Made by a program: the position numbers and the translations under genes
NCBI RefSeq assembly: GCF_001640805.2
Contig: NC_066836.1
Span: 3,606,071-3,670,070 of the forward strand
Direction of reading: 5' to 3'
DNA from: Lates calcarifer
Taxonomy: Eukaryota > Chordata > Actinopteri > Centropomidae
Length of the DNA stretch: 64,000 bases
The notes under the pieces: model-generated
Seen by the model: only the letters and a program-made list of their open reading frames with translations
What the model was told of the DNA's origin: nothing
The model's database searches: none
Shown here: positions 25,520 to 39,662 of the stretch, one piece after another
Numbering within the stretch: position 1 is the stretch's first letter
How the letters are laid out: each line of letters starts with the position of its first letter

Positions 25520-25902
25520 CATACACATTAGAGCCACCCATACACCACACTCCACACACATACTCACAGTATACGGTTACATAGACTGTACGGAGTCTTT
25601 TACACATTACGAACACACAAGCCATATGGCAAATTTCACACAAACACCCAACACCTCAGATGCACATACACCACTACACGTTCACACATAAGTGTACTCA
25701 CACACTAGCACACACATACGTGGAGTGACTGGGAGCAGCTGCTGGTGTAATTGCTCAGGGTTGGATGAGGTTATAAATGGTTTCTAGTGGGTTGTGGAGC
25801 TGTAAAGAGCGAGCCACATTGTGTTTGACTGTCCGAGAGGGAGAGGGAGAGAGAGCTAGAAGAGGGCAGCTGATTAGTTTTGGACAGAGTGAAAAGTGCG
25901 AC

Positions 25903-25906
<4 letters not shown>

Positions 25907-25953
<47 letters not shown>
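25907..25953 (+). repeat. (TG)n microsatellite
   Basis: Pure TG array of about 23 units, opposite in strand sense to the AC array 400 bp upstream. Confidence 0.97.
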
Positions 25954-25954
<1 letters not shown>

Positions 25955-26113
25955 GGCCGTTGAAAGAATATGCAGACACACACCGTATATAAGGATGGCA
26001 TTTGCAGCCAGTGCACATGCTGTTTTGTGTGTTTGTACTGACACACATACACCCACAGACACACACAGACCTGCTTTCTGTCTCCCTCGCTCTCTGTGTC
26101 ACTCTCACTCTGT

Positions 26114-26136
26114 CACACACACACACACACACACAC
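26114..26136 (+). repeat. (CA)n microsatellite
   Basis: CA array of about 11 units, about 160 bp after the TG array at 25907-25953. Confidence 0.95.
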
Positions 26137-29100
26137 CTACACACCTGCCTTCCTTCTCTTCCTCCATGCTGTGCCAGTCTCGGCTCCGCCGATCGCAGAG
26201 GTATTTGATATTCATGGTCTATCAGCATGGAGCTGCAGCGAGACGGCATCAGAAAGAGCGAGAGAAAGGGGAGGGGAGGACAGGTGAGCGTAAGGGAGGG
26301 GGAAAAAACAGAAGAAGACGTGAACAGAAGAAAAAAAGGTGAAGGAAAGAATGGACGACTGCGGGAAAGGGGAGGCAGGGTGTGGTGGAAAGATGAAGAG
26401 GAGGGGAAAGATTTTTCAGTCATCATTGTAGCTTTATTGTAGCACAAAGCATGAAAAACACACCCAGACCTACAGTGCACAGGTGTGTGTAGATGTGTCC
26501 TCCTACATTTAGTGTAGATGGCATGGAGGGAAGACAGCAGAATGAAGAGGGAGATACAGAAGACGAGGGTGAGAATGGCAGTGGTAAATGTACTGATAGC
26601 AAGTAAGAGAGGAATAGGGAGAGAGAGTCTGAATAAGAAGAGATAGATTGTGCTACAGTAGGCAGCCAACAATGCTCTCCACGCCCGACTTCCCTCGACC
26701 AATTACACCCTTCACTGCCTCCTCCTCACCTCCCTCCCTCTCTCTCTTTCTCCCTCTCCCTCCATGTCTTTCTTTGCCACCCTCTTTTTCTGTAAATTCC
26801 CCTCAAGCAACTTTCCCAGATTCCATCAAATCAACAGGTTTGTTTGGCCAAAGTTGAGCTGCTAATCGTTTCAGTCACTGCGGCAGAGAGCAGAGTATGT
26901 GAGTGTGGAGGAGACGAGTTTGATTTCTCTTAATGCTAAAGATGGACTCGCTCTGTAGAATACAAAGAGGGATGGAGGCTCAATGAGTGTGAGATATACT
27001 TAAGATGTTCAAGGGTAGAAAGCAAATGAGACCAAAAAAAAAGTGGGATAGTCTAAGGGACGGTGAAAAAAAGCTCAGTTTTCAAGTGGCACAAGCATCA
27101 TCTGAGTGACAGAAAATTATTACTTTTTCTTTTAAATCCAGGTTTAGCATAGGCATACTCTTAGAAAAAAATGAGAAGAAGAAGGAGAAAGGAAGGAGGA
27201 GACAGAGAGATGGTGGAAGCTAGAGAAAGAAAATGAGGGTTAGTGATGGGAGGCAGCAAAGAAAAAAGAAAATGAGCAGAGGGAGACGGTTTAAAAAAAA
27301 GCAAAAGAAAGTTGCGAGCAGTATAAAAAGACAGGTGAAAAAAGATGGAGAGAGGGAGAGTGAGAGATACAGACGTACAGTGAGAGAGGTGGCAGTGTCT
27401 GTCTCCTTTTATGTTCCACATGGATTCATCTCTTTCTGTCTGCCTTTCATTCACACTCCCTCGCTCGCTCACTCTGTCATTGTCATGCTCGCGCTCTCTC
27501 ATTCTTTTCACCCTTTTCTCTTCGGCTCCTCGCCTTTTTACCCCCGCTCTATTCGTCTCTGTCCCTCCTCTCCAGCCCATCACTCCTCTGCCTCCCCTCA
27601 CCTTCTCTCAACTCTTACTTTTTCCCTCCCTTTTCTGCCTCTTTCTTTTTTTTCAAATTTTAATCCTCTTTTTCCTCTTTCATCATTCAAGTCCTTTAAA
27701 TTCTATGAAATGTCTTAAATAAGCAATATTTAAAGGTATTTAGATTTTACTAACCAGTATTGTGTTTGCAGTTACTTTCAGTGAATCACTCTCCAGGCCT
27801 GTATTAGTTATCTACATGCTATTAAACAAAGTATTTTTAAATCAAGTATCACCTAATCTGAATTTGAAAGTTAAACTAATTCAAATCATGATTTGGATGT
27901 TAAAGGGATTAATTTGTCTGCCTTAACCTTGAAATGACATCATATCTGTTTTATCGACTAGTTTTGTTTTTGAGTTTTAACAAGTAATTTCCTGTTTTCT
28001 GTTTGTTTATTTTACCATTTTAAGAGGATTAAATCAGTGTTGGTCACTTTTTAATTAGACTTAAACGTAATTCCAAACAGAGTTAATTTGATTTTAGGGT
28101 CCCAAAATAATATAATTCCTTTTGTCTTATGTGTTATTATTTCTCAGCATTTTCCATAAGTAGTGACTGATTTGTAATTGGCAGTTTTTTCTTGTTTTGT
28201 TTTTAATTATGTTTCAAATTTATTCCAGGTAGCATGTATTGTCTTTCTGAAACATGCAGACACCTTCGACAGTGCTCCTTTATCTTCCCCTCCTTCCTTC
28301 CTTCCCTCTGTTCTCTTCCTTTCCTTCTTACCCCATACATCCTTGTACAACCCCCCCCCCACTGCCTCTCCCGCCATCCCTCTTTCTCCCTTCTCCGCTC
28401 CACCCAGAGCAATTCCATCTCTCTCCCAGCAAACAAAGGGAGCTAATGACATGCTGACACCGAGCCCGATGATTGAATTCATTAGGCGTGCACAATAATT
28501 GCCAGGCGCGAGCGTGCACGCACCCATCTATTCAGAGGACAGCTGTCAAATAACAAGCAAGAGAGAATAGCTTTTTATTGTTGAGCTCGGAGAGAGAGGG
28601 AGAATGAATATAGAGAAAGAGTGAGAGAAGCACCTGTTGTGGAGGGGGAGAGAGAGAGAGAGCACTCAGCATGTCAATTAGGCTGCAGTGTTCATGCAGG
28701 GTTACCGAGAAGTTTACCGCCTGTTTGACGCACTTGGCATCACAAGCCAGGTGCATGATATGTTGAATTAGTTCCTTAGGTAATATGCATGTCTTTATCT
28801 GAATCCTTTTTTTAAAAAAGTTCTGAGTTTTAGACCAATGGAGTAAAAGCATTTTTGGGGGAAGTGTGTTTAGTTTTATAAAGATAGTTTGTGACTTGAG
28901 CTTAGGCTTAACATCGTGACTACGACTGCCAGAGTTAAAGTCAGGCATGTAATAGTCTGGGATGTTTGTTGTCAGACTTGAGATAAAGTGTGAAAAGACA
29001 GTTTTAGTTAGTTAATGCACATTTGATCATATTTATGCTTTGTGTTTAATTGAAGGATTATTATATATAATTAATACTATAAGTAAAACAAATATCAGTT

Positions 29101-30236
29101 TGTGATCATCTTTATGGATATTGCTATGGGAGTATGACACATGAATGGCGATATTTTCTATACTTGTCCATACGTACAAGTGTGGATTGAGACCATGTTT
29201 TCAGAAGCAGCAGGTTTTTAATCTGAGCTTGTATGTTATTTATGTTGTTTACCTGAAGCAGCTTCTCCAGCTGCACTTGTTTTGCATAAATCCCTTGCTT
29301 TTTTAAGCAGCTCCAGGTACATGACACACACGTATTGTAGCCAGAAATGCTGTCACTGTGCTCCTCACTTCGTTCTGATTTTCATATCGTGGAGATTTGT
29401 ATTGCATTGCACCATGTACCTGATTGGTGGACCTGAAACGGGCTAGTGTTATATTATTTCTGATTAGTGGAGTTGGCCACTGTACTTGAAATTCTTCCTA
29501 TGTGGGAGACAGGATGACTGTGTAGCTGCAAGAATTCAGAAGTTTTGATTAAAATCTAGCCTCAGGCTGCGCATCAGAAACAAGCAACTCAGACTGTATC
29601 TGTTTCATATGTAAATCAGGGGCTTCACATATTAATGAATCACTGTTGATCTTTACAGTCTCAATCTTCCTCATCCTGCCTTACTTTGACTGCTTGTCAG
29701 TACTGTGGCTGATACTTACCCAAAAGTTTTATAGACCTATATGCTTAAGTATTGATGAACCTGAGCATTGTGTTTGACTGTGGAACATAAGTCCCCGCCT
29801 GCTTATACTAAGTACCTGATTTAACACTTACGAGTGCTGGTCTGTTTAACACTAATATATCTGATGTAGATAATGAGCTTGCACTCTGATTTACCTCCCT
29901 GCTATCTGCTCTGCTGCAATTTATGTGCAAGCACTTTTCATTAACCTCAAGTGGCCAAATGAATGTCCTTTTAACTTTGGCCCTTTGGCTAACCCACAGG
30001 AACATGCTGAAAGGATTGCAAGGCTGAAGGGGCTTTTTGTGTTACTGCTTTAGGCTGGAATAAATGCATGAATGTTTTTGCTTTGTATAATGTATGAGTT
30101 ATACATAGCATACATTATGCATTATGTTATATGAGCATTTAACTGTATTTAAGTGTGAACCATGTGTTTATAGCCTCAAGATTTCAATATATCAAGTTCT
30201 TATGTTTTTGCTGGTTGAGTAAGAGGTTATTTTTAG

Positions 30237-31480
<1,244 letters not shown>

Positions 31481-32429
31481 TAATACTAGGGTGTTTTGCT
31501 GGCTCATTCTTTATCTCTGAGTTTATAGTTGTGCAATGAATATATAATTACTATGGATGCAATATGTCATTATTAGTCGAATTAATACAGAAGTTGGAAA
31601 AAGAAACTGCCATTAAACAGATTGTTTTTCTAATGTCATAACTGGAGTCTGTATTATCAAATCAATATTATACATGAGCTATTTCAAAAACATGCATATA
31701 CCAATAATGCTGTTTATGAGCAGAATAATATTTTTGCAGTTCTGGTCTTTTATTATGATAATGTTTTACTCAAAGCATTTATTGTTGATATCTGCAGGTG
31801 CAGCAGCATCATTAGATACATTTTACAAAGAAGTCCATTAGGGCAGGCAGCATAAGTGGTCACACAGGTTTTCAGCAACTCTTGAGTATAACCAAATTAT
31901 GTGGACCACTTAGAACTGAAAATAAACAAACAGGAATATTAAGACCATTAAATTTATTTAGTTCTGCAAAATTATCTGACTGCTCATGTTGGTTGGTCTA
32001 ATGGACTCCATTGTATAGCTTAGTCAAATTGTTCTGGAAAACCAAACTTATTAAATAAAACAGAGACACCTAATAAAGATAAAGTCCACATTGAAATGGC
32101 TGGTATAGTACTGATATAAACCACTTAATCAACATATTGTTTTATGTAGAGTAAGGTCAGTATGGAATCATTGCAGCTCATGTAAACATAATGATTCATT
32201 CTTTTATTTACCCTGACTGAGCACATATGACTTTTTGCTGCAGCAGCCAGCTTCACACTTGAGTTTCACACATTCACACTTCAGAGCTGCACATTACAGC
32301 TGCTGCAGGGGTGGTGGATGGATGAGGTGGTGGTTAACACTCTGCACGAGGACATGTCAACAATAGTTATTGACTAAAGGGAGAGTTTCATACACGGTCA
32401 CTGTCCAGATTTCTTTTAACTGCGTCATC

Positions 32430-32475
32430 AGGGATTTGAACCAGGATACCACCGTCCTGTGACTACTGCTGCAAC
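32430..32475 (-). mobile_element. Possible tRNA-derived repeat remnant
   Basis: GGGATTTGAACCAGGATACC on the + strand is the complement of a box-B-like word, followed by CTGTGACTACTGCTGCAAC. This resembles the ends of common fish repeats. It is short and uncertain. Confidence 0.35.
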
Positions 32476-34871
32476 ATATTAAATGTAATAACTTCAATTA
32501 AAATGTCATGGATTTGGGTTGTTTTTGACCTTATTATGATCAAAGTAGTTGTAATTAAAGTTTCCTTGTGTGTTTTCCTGAAAAGAAATTGAACTCATCT
32601 GACACTGCTGTTCTAAATAAAGACAGTCGTGTGGAAGTAGAGTTGTTAGGCACAACTTCAATAAGGCCCTCTCTGTGATAAATATACAGTACAACCCAAA
32701 GCAAACCTCTGGGAAATACCCTTATGAGCAGCAATGAATTGTTTCATGAAATAAAAGTAAGTAGTCAGGTCATAGTAGTTCACCAACCCCTCCCACACAC
32801 ACTCACCTCCCTTGAGGCAGCTGGAGGAGAAAAAAAAAAAAACATGGCTGCGAACTGAGCTACACAACTTTTTTCCTCTCCTCAATGTCATGTTTTTACA
32901 TTCTCTGTACACCTTGGCCTGTCGCCTGCTTGAAAGCTGAGGCTGAGTCTGTGTGCACCACTGCTGTGTGTCTGTGTGTAGGCATGCACGCAGACGTGCA
33001 CGTGTACGCCTCTGGCACTGCCTGGCTTCCCTGCTCTCCTTTTCCAACCTGGTGTGTCAAAGTTTTGATTTCCCCTCGGTCCGTCTGGTAATTGAAAGCA
33101 GAGGCTAAGCCTGGAGGTGTGTTTTGTGTTTGTGTGTCTCTGTGTGTGTACATGCACACATCTTTGTGTCTGCCCCTGCGTGCATATGTGTGTATGAGTG
33201 TGTAGTTTGTGTTTTTGTACATCCAGCTTATGCATGCATGCATTTATTTTCAAGGATCTTTCGGTGTGTTCGTTTGTAAACAGATACTCTGTGTGTATGT
33301 GTGTGTATTCTGGACGTGTCATGGCAGTGAGACTTCACACAGAGCATGGTGGATGAATAAAATTCGAGCACTGGGAGTCTCGTCAATCTCTGCTTCACAT
33401 GCAGAGCTGGAGGCATGGCCTGAGGCTGTCCAAGTGTCTGGCTATTTATAAGAAATAGTGTCCAAGACACTTAGAGAGGAGGAAAACAACAATTTAAAGC
33501 ACTCATACTCAAAGATGGCTCAGAGCTGATTTAGAAAGTCCCTATAGAGTCACTATGGATTGTTAATACCTCATAACCAGCTGTCCATCAAATATTAGGT
33601 AAAATCAAATAGTATCTAATTGCTATAGGTAGAAAGCTGTGGCTCATTTTGACATTTACTGACATATGGGCTCAAATAATCTTGTATTTACTTTCCTCCC
33701 CATGTCTTTGTCCCCTGACAGCCAATCTCAAATCAATCTCAAATGTTTGCCTTTGCATAAATCACAAGCCCAACCGCTCCAGTTCCCCCCTGTATCCCCA
33801 CAGAAACACAGCGAACCCAGAGCAGCTGACTTCCTCATCACCATTGGCACCTGATGGGATCGAGACCTTCCCAGAGCTCAATTATCAGCCTGAATATGCA
33901 ATGAGCTGCAGTGTGATTTGTCGATGTGCCCTCAGTATGGCGAATCCCCTCGACTATTACCGAGGCGTTTCACCCCGGCCCCTCAGCTGGCCAATTCATT
34001 AACTATCTCATTTAAAGTCAAGAGAAGCTGCATGCCAACAGTCACAGCACCATATGGTGACCTTAGAAATTAGTTTGTTTCCACAGTAGATTTGTTATAT
34101 CCATGTGTTTTGTGATTTGTAAATAGCCTGACTTCTATTTCACCTGTAGAACAGAATAATTGAACACTGTAAAATATATATTTTTTAAAGCAATATTATT
34201 TTTTTAGATACCATGTATTAGTCTTTTGGTTTGTTGATCTTAACCTCAGCCATAGTTACTTTACTGATTGATATACCCAACAATATATAAAGTTCAAATT
34301 AAATGCTGCTTGTGTGTAAATGCACCAACATCACCATTTTGATACTTAAATGCATTTTACTAAAATACTTTATACTGTGTTACTACTAAATATTACTTCA
34401 GATACATTGTGGTATTGATACATTTATCTAAGTTATGCATCTTCTACCACAGAGAAACTCTTATTTGTGGTTGCTTTCTAATCTGAAGTCCACTTCATTA
34501 CACTTAACACTTTTGCCAGCCTCCTAATGTGTGCACATATGTATTCTCCTGTAAACTGAACTTGTTTGTTTACATCAGAATCCATTCTGCAGTGGTTATT
34601 ACAGCACCTCAAGCATTTAGTGAGCTGAAAGGATCATTGGGCAAAGACCTTCTGCCAAAATCGAATCCCAGCTTAGCTAGTTATAGTCATTGATTGGGGT
34701 AATTTGGCTCCAGTATTGACCAGAGCGTGATAGTGTTATCGCTCGTTATGCGATACCGGCAATGATGGTTATCTCTATGGCAAGAGCTGTCATCACCTTC
34801 CAGCAATAAATGCAGAAACCATAGCAAATCAATACAGTCAACGATCCAATGGACAAACAATGAGGGCCAAG

Positions 34872-34897
34872 ACACACACACACACACACACACACAC
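34872..34897 (+). repeat. (AC)n microsatellite
   Basis: Pure AC array of 13 units. Confidence 0.95.
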
Positions 34898-35006
34898 CTT
34901 CTTGGGCCATGGATGTGTGTTTATGGGTGACAGGGCCAGCAAATGGTCTATTTGTCCAGCAAACAAGAAAGTGTCATCACAGGTCCTCAGGGAAATGTCA
35001 AAGTAC

Positions 35007-35048
35007 TAGCAAGCTAACCTTCCCCTGCAGGGGACTGCTAGCTTGCTA
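35007..35048. repeat. Nested palindrome
   Basis: TAGCAAGCTA (35007-35016) and TAGCTTGCTA (35039-35048) are perfect 10-bp inverted arms around the perfect 12-bp palindrome CCCCTGCAGGGG (35022-35033). Confidence 0.9.
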
Positions 35049-35418
35049 ACAGCCTGTGGCTTAACAGCCTATCGGAAATCCATCCTCATTTATCACACTG
35101 CTAGCATTAGCATGGATAGCCTTTGAGTCCATCCATTATCGTTTAGCAAATGTTAGCATGGCTAGTTCCCCTCTGCCCCATTTTCTGACTTTTATTTAGT
35201 GTTAGAAGGACTCTTCTTTTTCCCTCATGTTCGTGTATAGATCTTGAATATCTTCTGTTTTGGACTGTGCCATAACGGTGAGAGGAGGTTTAGCACTATC
35301 CTCAAAAGTTTATGAGCATGATCAGAGAAAATAAACCATACAGTGAACAGCCAAAGAAGGAACCTTTTTATTTACCTTTAAATATCATTATTCTAATCCC
35401 TCCTCCCTTTTCTATCAG

Positions 35419-35569
35419 GAGACACCAGGGAGCCCACTGGGACCCCAGCAGGCCATGAACACCTCTCTGGACGACCACGAGCGCCGAATCTCCCACTCCT
35501 TGTATGGTGGCCTAGAGGGTCTTGATGACAACTTGATGCCACGACAAGGCATGATGCCACGCACAATAG
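35419..35569 (+). CDS. pard3: pard3 internal exon 10: post-PDZ3 linker
   Basis: Exon of 151 nt, phase 0 to 1, between TTTTCTATCAG and GTAAGA. It encodes ETPGSPLGPQQAMNTSLDD, then HERRISHSLYGGLEGLDDN and LMPRQGMMPRTI. The core DDxERRISHSLYxGxEGLD is a conserved PAR3 signature. The Pro/Gln start and the Met-rich end (MPRQGMMPR) differ from mammals and vary freely in the family. The last base starts a Gly codon completed by exon 11. Confidence 0.96.
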
Positions 35570-36225
35570 GTAAGACTGGCATATCTTTTGATATAACTTA
35601 TTCATTTTCGTCCAGTTGTACTCCTCCAGTGTCATCTGGTCTCAGTTCCTGTCAAAAAGAGGTTTTAATGTCAAGAACAAGGTTTTAATGACTCGGAAAA
35701 TGTCAGGGAGAGAGAGACAGAGATGGAAAAATTGCCAGTCAACAGTTTGTTGCTGCAGATGCCCTGCCAGTGAAATGTAGATGTATGATGTGTGTTAGTT
35801 TGCATTCTCATGAGTCTCTGGTGGTTTGGAAGTAAGTGTGTGTTGGAGTAAGTGCAAGAGATTAGCAAGCATATTTGTATCTGTGTGCAAGAGCTTTGCA
35901 CGCATCTGTACAGGATTGCATGTGTGCAGCACTTGAATGATTGATGGACGGGAGGTGAAGTTGCCTAATGTCAAAGAAAGGCTTCTGTATGCCAGATGGT
36001 GTAACTGCTCAGTTTGCCTGTTAGATTAAACAAAGCTCAAATGACCTAAACATCTTTGTACATTTTGTCCTCTGCAGTTGTTTCTGTTCTTTGCGTTTCT
36101 CAAAATACCAAAATCATCCGGGTACGTAAATACTTTGACCTCTTCTTCTGCTGAATTATTTCAAGTCAGTCCAGAAAAGAAGGTCCATTAAGTACCTTAA
36201 ATGTAAATTAATTAAGCAGAGGAAG

Positions 36226-36250
36226 AGTTGGAGGAGATGGTCCTCCAACT
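36226..36250. repeat. Perfect 10-bp hairpin
   Basis: AGTTGGAGGA (36226-36235) and TCCTCCAACT (36241-36250) are perfect inverted arms with a 5-base loop. Confidence 0.85.
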
Positions 36251-37070
36251 TTTAATCTGTTTTTTAAATTAGCTGCTACCAACTCTACCTCATTAATCAA
36301 TGCAACATAATGTGAGAGTGTGAACTCTGTTTTCCTTTCATGCAAATTGGTTGACATTGACACTGTTGCTAGTGTAAACAAAAAAAAAACCAACAGAGTT
36401 ATGAGTGACAGAGGAAGTGTTAATAGGTGAAGTTCCAGCATGCTGCCGCAGTGGCTGCGTTCATCCATGCTTAACAAACAAAGAGGGCTTATAATGAGCG
36501 CACAGGGTCAGGGGTGAAAGCACAAGGCAAGTGTACAGGAGACACAACAGTATCTACTCAACAGTGACAAAGAAGATCATTGTCATATTACGTGACCAGA
36601 CGAGCTGATGTCTGCGTCTACAGGTCCACTGCTTTAAGAACTGTTAAGAGTAAATCAATGTGTTGTTTAAAGCCAGTAAATGCATAAACTCACCCTGAAT
36701 GTATTGTGGAAAATCGACATGGTGCTACCATCCTTTATATGGTGCCAACAGTACCCTAAAGCTAGAGAATTAAACTGTCACGATCTGCAGATCTGATGGA
36801 AAGGAAAAGAGTGTTCAGTCTAGAAACTTCACTTTTACTTTTTCAAACTGAAATCTAAAGAAAGAAACAGCCAAAAACATGAAAGGCCTTGAATTTGGAA
36901 ACTGGCATATAAGAGCTGAAAAGGTTCAAAATATATACTGGAACCGTGGGATGGCTCAGTGCTGTATTACTAAATAACACCTTAAAATCAGTGCAAATAG
37001 TAGTGGCAATTATTTTTTCATCCTTCAAGCCAGTGGAGAGGACAGAATAGTTCCAGTGTAACTCATAATG

Positions 37071-37122
37071 CTGTAAATACCCCACAATGCTGAAGCATTA
37101 CAGTATTGTGGGGTATTTACAG
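37071..37122. repeat. Near-perfect hairpin (inverted repeat)
   Basis: CTGTAAATACCCCACAAT (37071-37088) pairs perfectly with ATTGTGGGGTATTTACAG (37105-37122). Four more bases on each side of the spacer (GCTG with CAGT, one a G-T pair) extend the stem to 22 bp, leaving an 8-base loop. Confidence 0.9.
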
Positions 37123-38325
37123 GCATCAGAAGAATGGCAGTTATTACTTAGTATACAACAAAAAGATGGTTACGTAGAAAGGGCGATATCAGACTTACGT
37201 TCTAAGAAATCTGAAAAGAAGGAATGTAGATAGTGTGGCAAAGTAGGTGAAGAGAAATGGAAAGTATAAAAGGAAGGAATGCAGAAAGAAAGAGGAAAAT
37301 AAAGGAAGAAAATAAAGGTAAATAGATCAAATATAGACTTATTGGTATTTGTTCCTCTGCCCTCAATCGCCTCTTTAATAAGATTAAATATTATTCAAAA
37401 TGTGGATATCACAAGCTATCATCACAGACCATAACAAGTACAGGAAGGATTATACAAAAGATAAACTTAACCTCAGTGCTAACATAGTGTTTAGTAACAT
37501 CCTTCCCTCGCCCTCTAGGCGAGGATTAAAAAAACACAGTGTGTGCGTCATGGCAGAGACCAGTGCCTACTGCTTTTTGATTTTGTTGCAGGAGAGTTTT
37601 TTGTGTCACTTCATACTGGTAGGGCTAAGCAGGGAAATTAAGATGTCAGAGCTGCCAGATTAGCCTGTTGCTCCTAATATTTCACCAAACCTCAACAGGA
37701 CAGGACTCCAGATGCAAGAAACCTCAGAGGTTGGCCTGTGCAGGGATGTGCACTATATAATTGCTAACTGTCACAGACACATGAGCCATTTTCCTGCTTA
37801 TTAAACACTTAATCAGCCCAGTGGAGTGTACCGTTTCCTGACCACCTAAGGGGAAATTTTAGCCCCCGTTTGTTATGTCAGATATTTTGGATCTTCCTCC
37901 TCCATGCGGTCTCTGAATCGGTTAAAATCAAGTTGGTAATAAAACTTAGATATGTCGGTTCATTTTTCCATGTGCTTGGCTCGACCTAGAGATATCAAAG
38001 CAGTATGTTTTTTTCAGAACATCGCTCTGCGGTTTTGTGTCAAAGTGAGATTGGGGAGGTAGGGGAAGGATTAAAGCTTTATTTGAGCTGTTGTTTAATT
38101 TGTCACTGTGAGCTAAGCACAGAGGATAAAGGCCGGCAGGCTCAGGGTTTAAGCTGGTACACTCTTCGTGATGCTTTCAACACACACCTTTAAGTTAACT
38201 TTTAAAATGTGTTTATATACTAACAGCCAATGATTAATTCATAAATGTTTTCTCCAGTTGAAAAATGAGACACCTACCTACATACTACAAGTTGTTATTA
38301 TAGGGAAAAACTGAAAGGGAACTAT

Positions 38326-38349
38326 TATTTGGCAGAACCAACCCTTTAA
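38326..38349. mobile_element. Solitary end of the same MITE-like family
   Basis: The bases ending GGCAGAACCAACCCTTTAA match the right terminus of the element at 12732-13169 and are the inverse of its left end (TTAAAGGGT...). No partner end was seen upstream within about 500 bp, so the copy is probably truncated or very diverged. Confidence 0.55.
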
Positions 38350-39627
38350 TATACAGTTTGGAAAGCCTGACCAATGCCTGGGACAGAAGCTGTGTTTCCA
38401 GTGATAGAGGAATGGTTTGTAACTTTAAACTTGTGAGCTAATTTATTGGTTCCACATATAATATTTTTCTGTGCATTATCATAAATGTGATGTTTCACCA
38501 ACAGCAGTTGTGTCACGACTGGTTTGAGTACTGTGGAATGGTCTGGAAAAACAGATGCCCAGTTCTCAGCTGCTGCACTGCTGCTGTTCAGAAGCCGACT
38601 GTAGGAGACTGTAGCTGCACTTGGCAGCTCCCAGATGTGAACGTGTGTGAATACGAAGCAGAGCTCTGCCTGCTCAGCAAACCTCCGTTGAATAAATAAA
38701 ATTGTATATGTGTGTGTGGTGGTGGAGGTGGAGGTGGGGTCTTTCACAGTTGCTTGGAATAAGTCTGTTCTCTTGTCGTGAGGGGAGGGTGCCACAAAAC
38801 ATAAATCATGCATTAGGCTTTCTTAGAAAACAACATCATTCCCATTCAGAACATATCAGCTTGTGTTTTGGCCCGTGCACACTCTTAGATCACTCGCTGA
38901 CTCTGAAGATGCCAGGGATAAGAGAGCGACTTAATTATTCCTTCAGGCCAATAGCTTTCAAGGCCCAGCACCCCTGGCAATAACCTCCTTACTAATTATG
39001 CAAATAGACCGAGACAAGACAAAATGAAAAGAGGAAAAAAAAGAGAGAAAAAAAACTCCTGCGTGCCTTCTGCCCCATGTTATTCTCACCTCTTACTATC
39101 TCCATTTTCATCTAGAACCCCCCACATCCTCCTCCTTTTTCCCTCCTGGCCATTCCATGTACCCCCTTTGCCCTCAAGTATTCAGTAGTTTTGCACAAAA
39201 AGCGTCTTATAATAGCCCGTCCCGGAGAATCTCAAATAAAATGCCACCTATTGTTCCACTGTAGCTCAGTCAGAAATTATTACAGCCGCTGGGAAAGATA
39301 ATGTGTGTTTATTGGTTTGATTCTCAGGTGATGCTGGCTGTGTGCTCCGTCCACATGGCAGTGCTATTGTTGCTGGCGGATGGCTGCCCTTGGGTGCTGG
39401 CACTAAAACAAAGAGGCTTTTTTTTCTCTTTTTACCAGGCTAGTGAGTTGACAGATTCATTGGTTTTCTACTCAGTAGCTGCCAGTTGATTGTACTGCAG
39501 TGATTCAAACTGCGACATTGATGGGATTCTCAGTGTCGCGCATTGGACTGCTTAGGGAAATGGGATTAAGTGGTTCTGTGAGTGAACGTGTTTGTGTGTA
39601 TATAACTTGTGTAAGTGTGTGTGTGGT

Positions 39628-39630
<3 letters not shown>

Positions 39631-39661
<31 letters not shown>
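39631..39661 (+). repeat. (AG)n microsatellite
   Basis: Pure AG array of about 15 units immediately after a TG-rich stretch. Confidence 0.96.

Positions 39662-39662
<1 letters not shown>

Noticed and set aside
25755..26702. 315-codon open frame on the minus strand
   Set aside because: Made of CA/TG arrays and GA-rich sequence read as Thr/His, Val/Cys and Ser/Pro-rich peptide; no domain, and it lies inside a pard3 intron.
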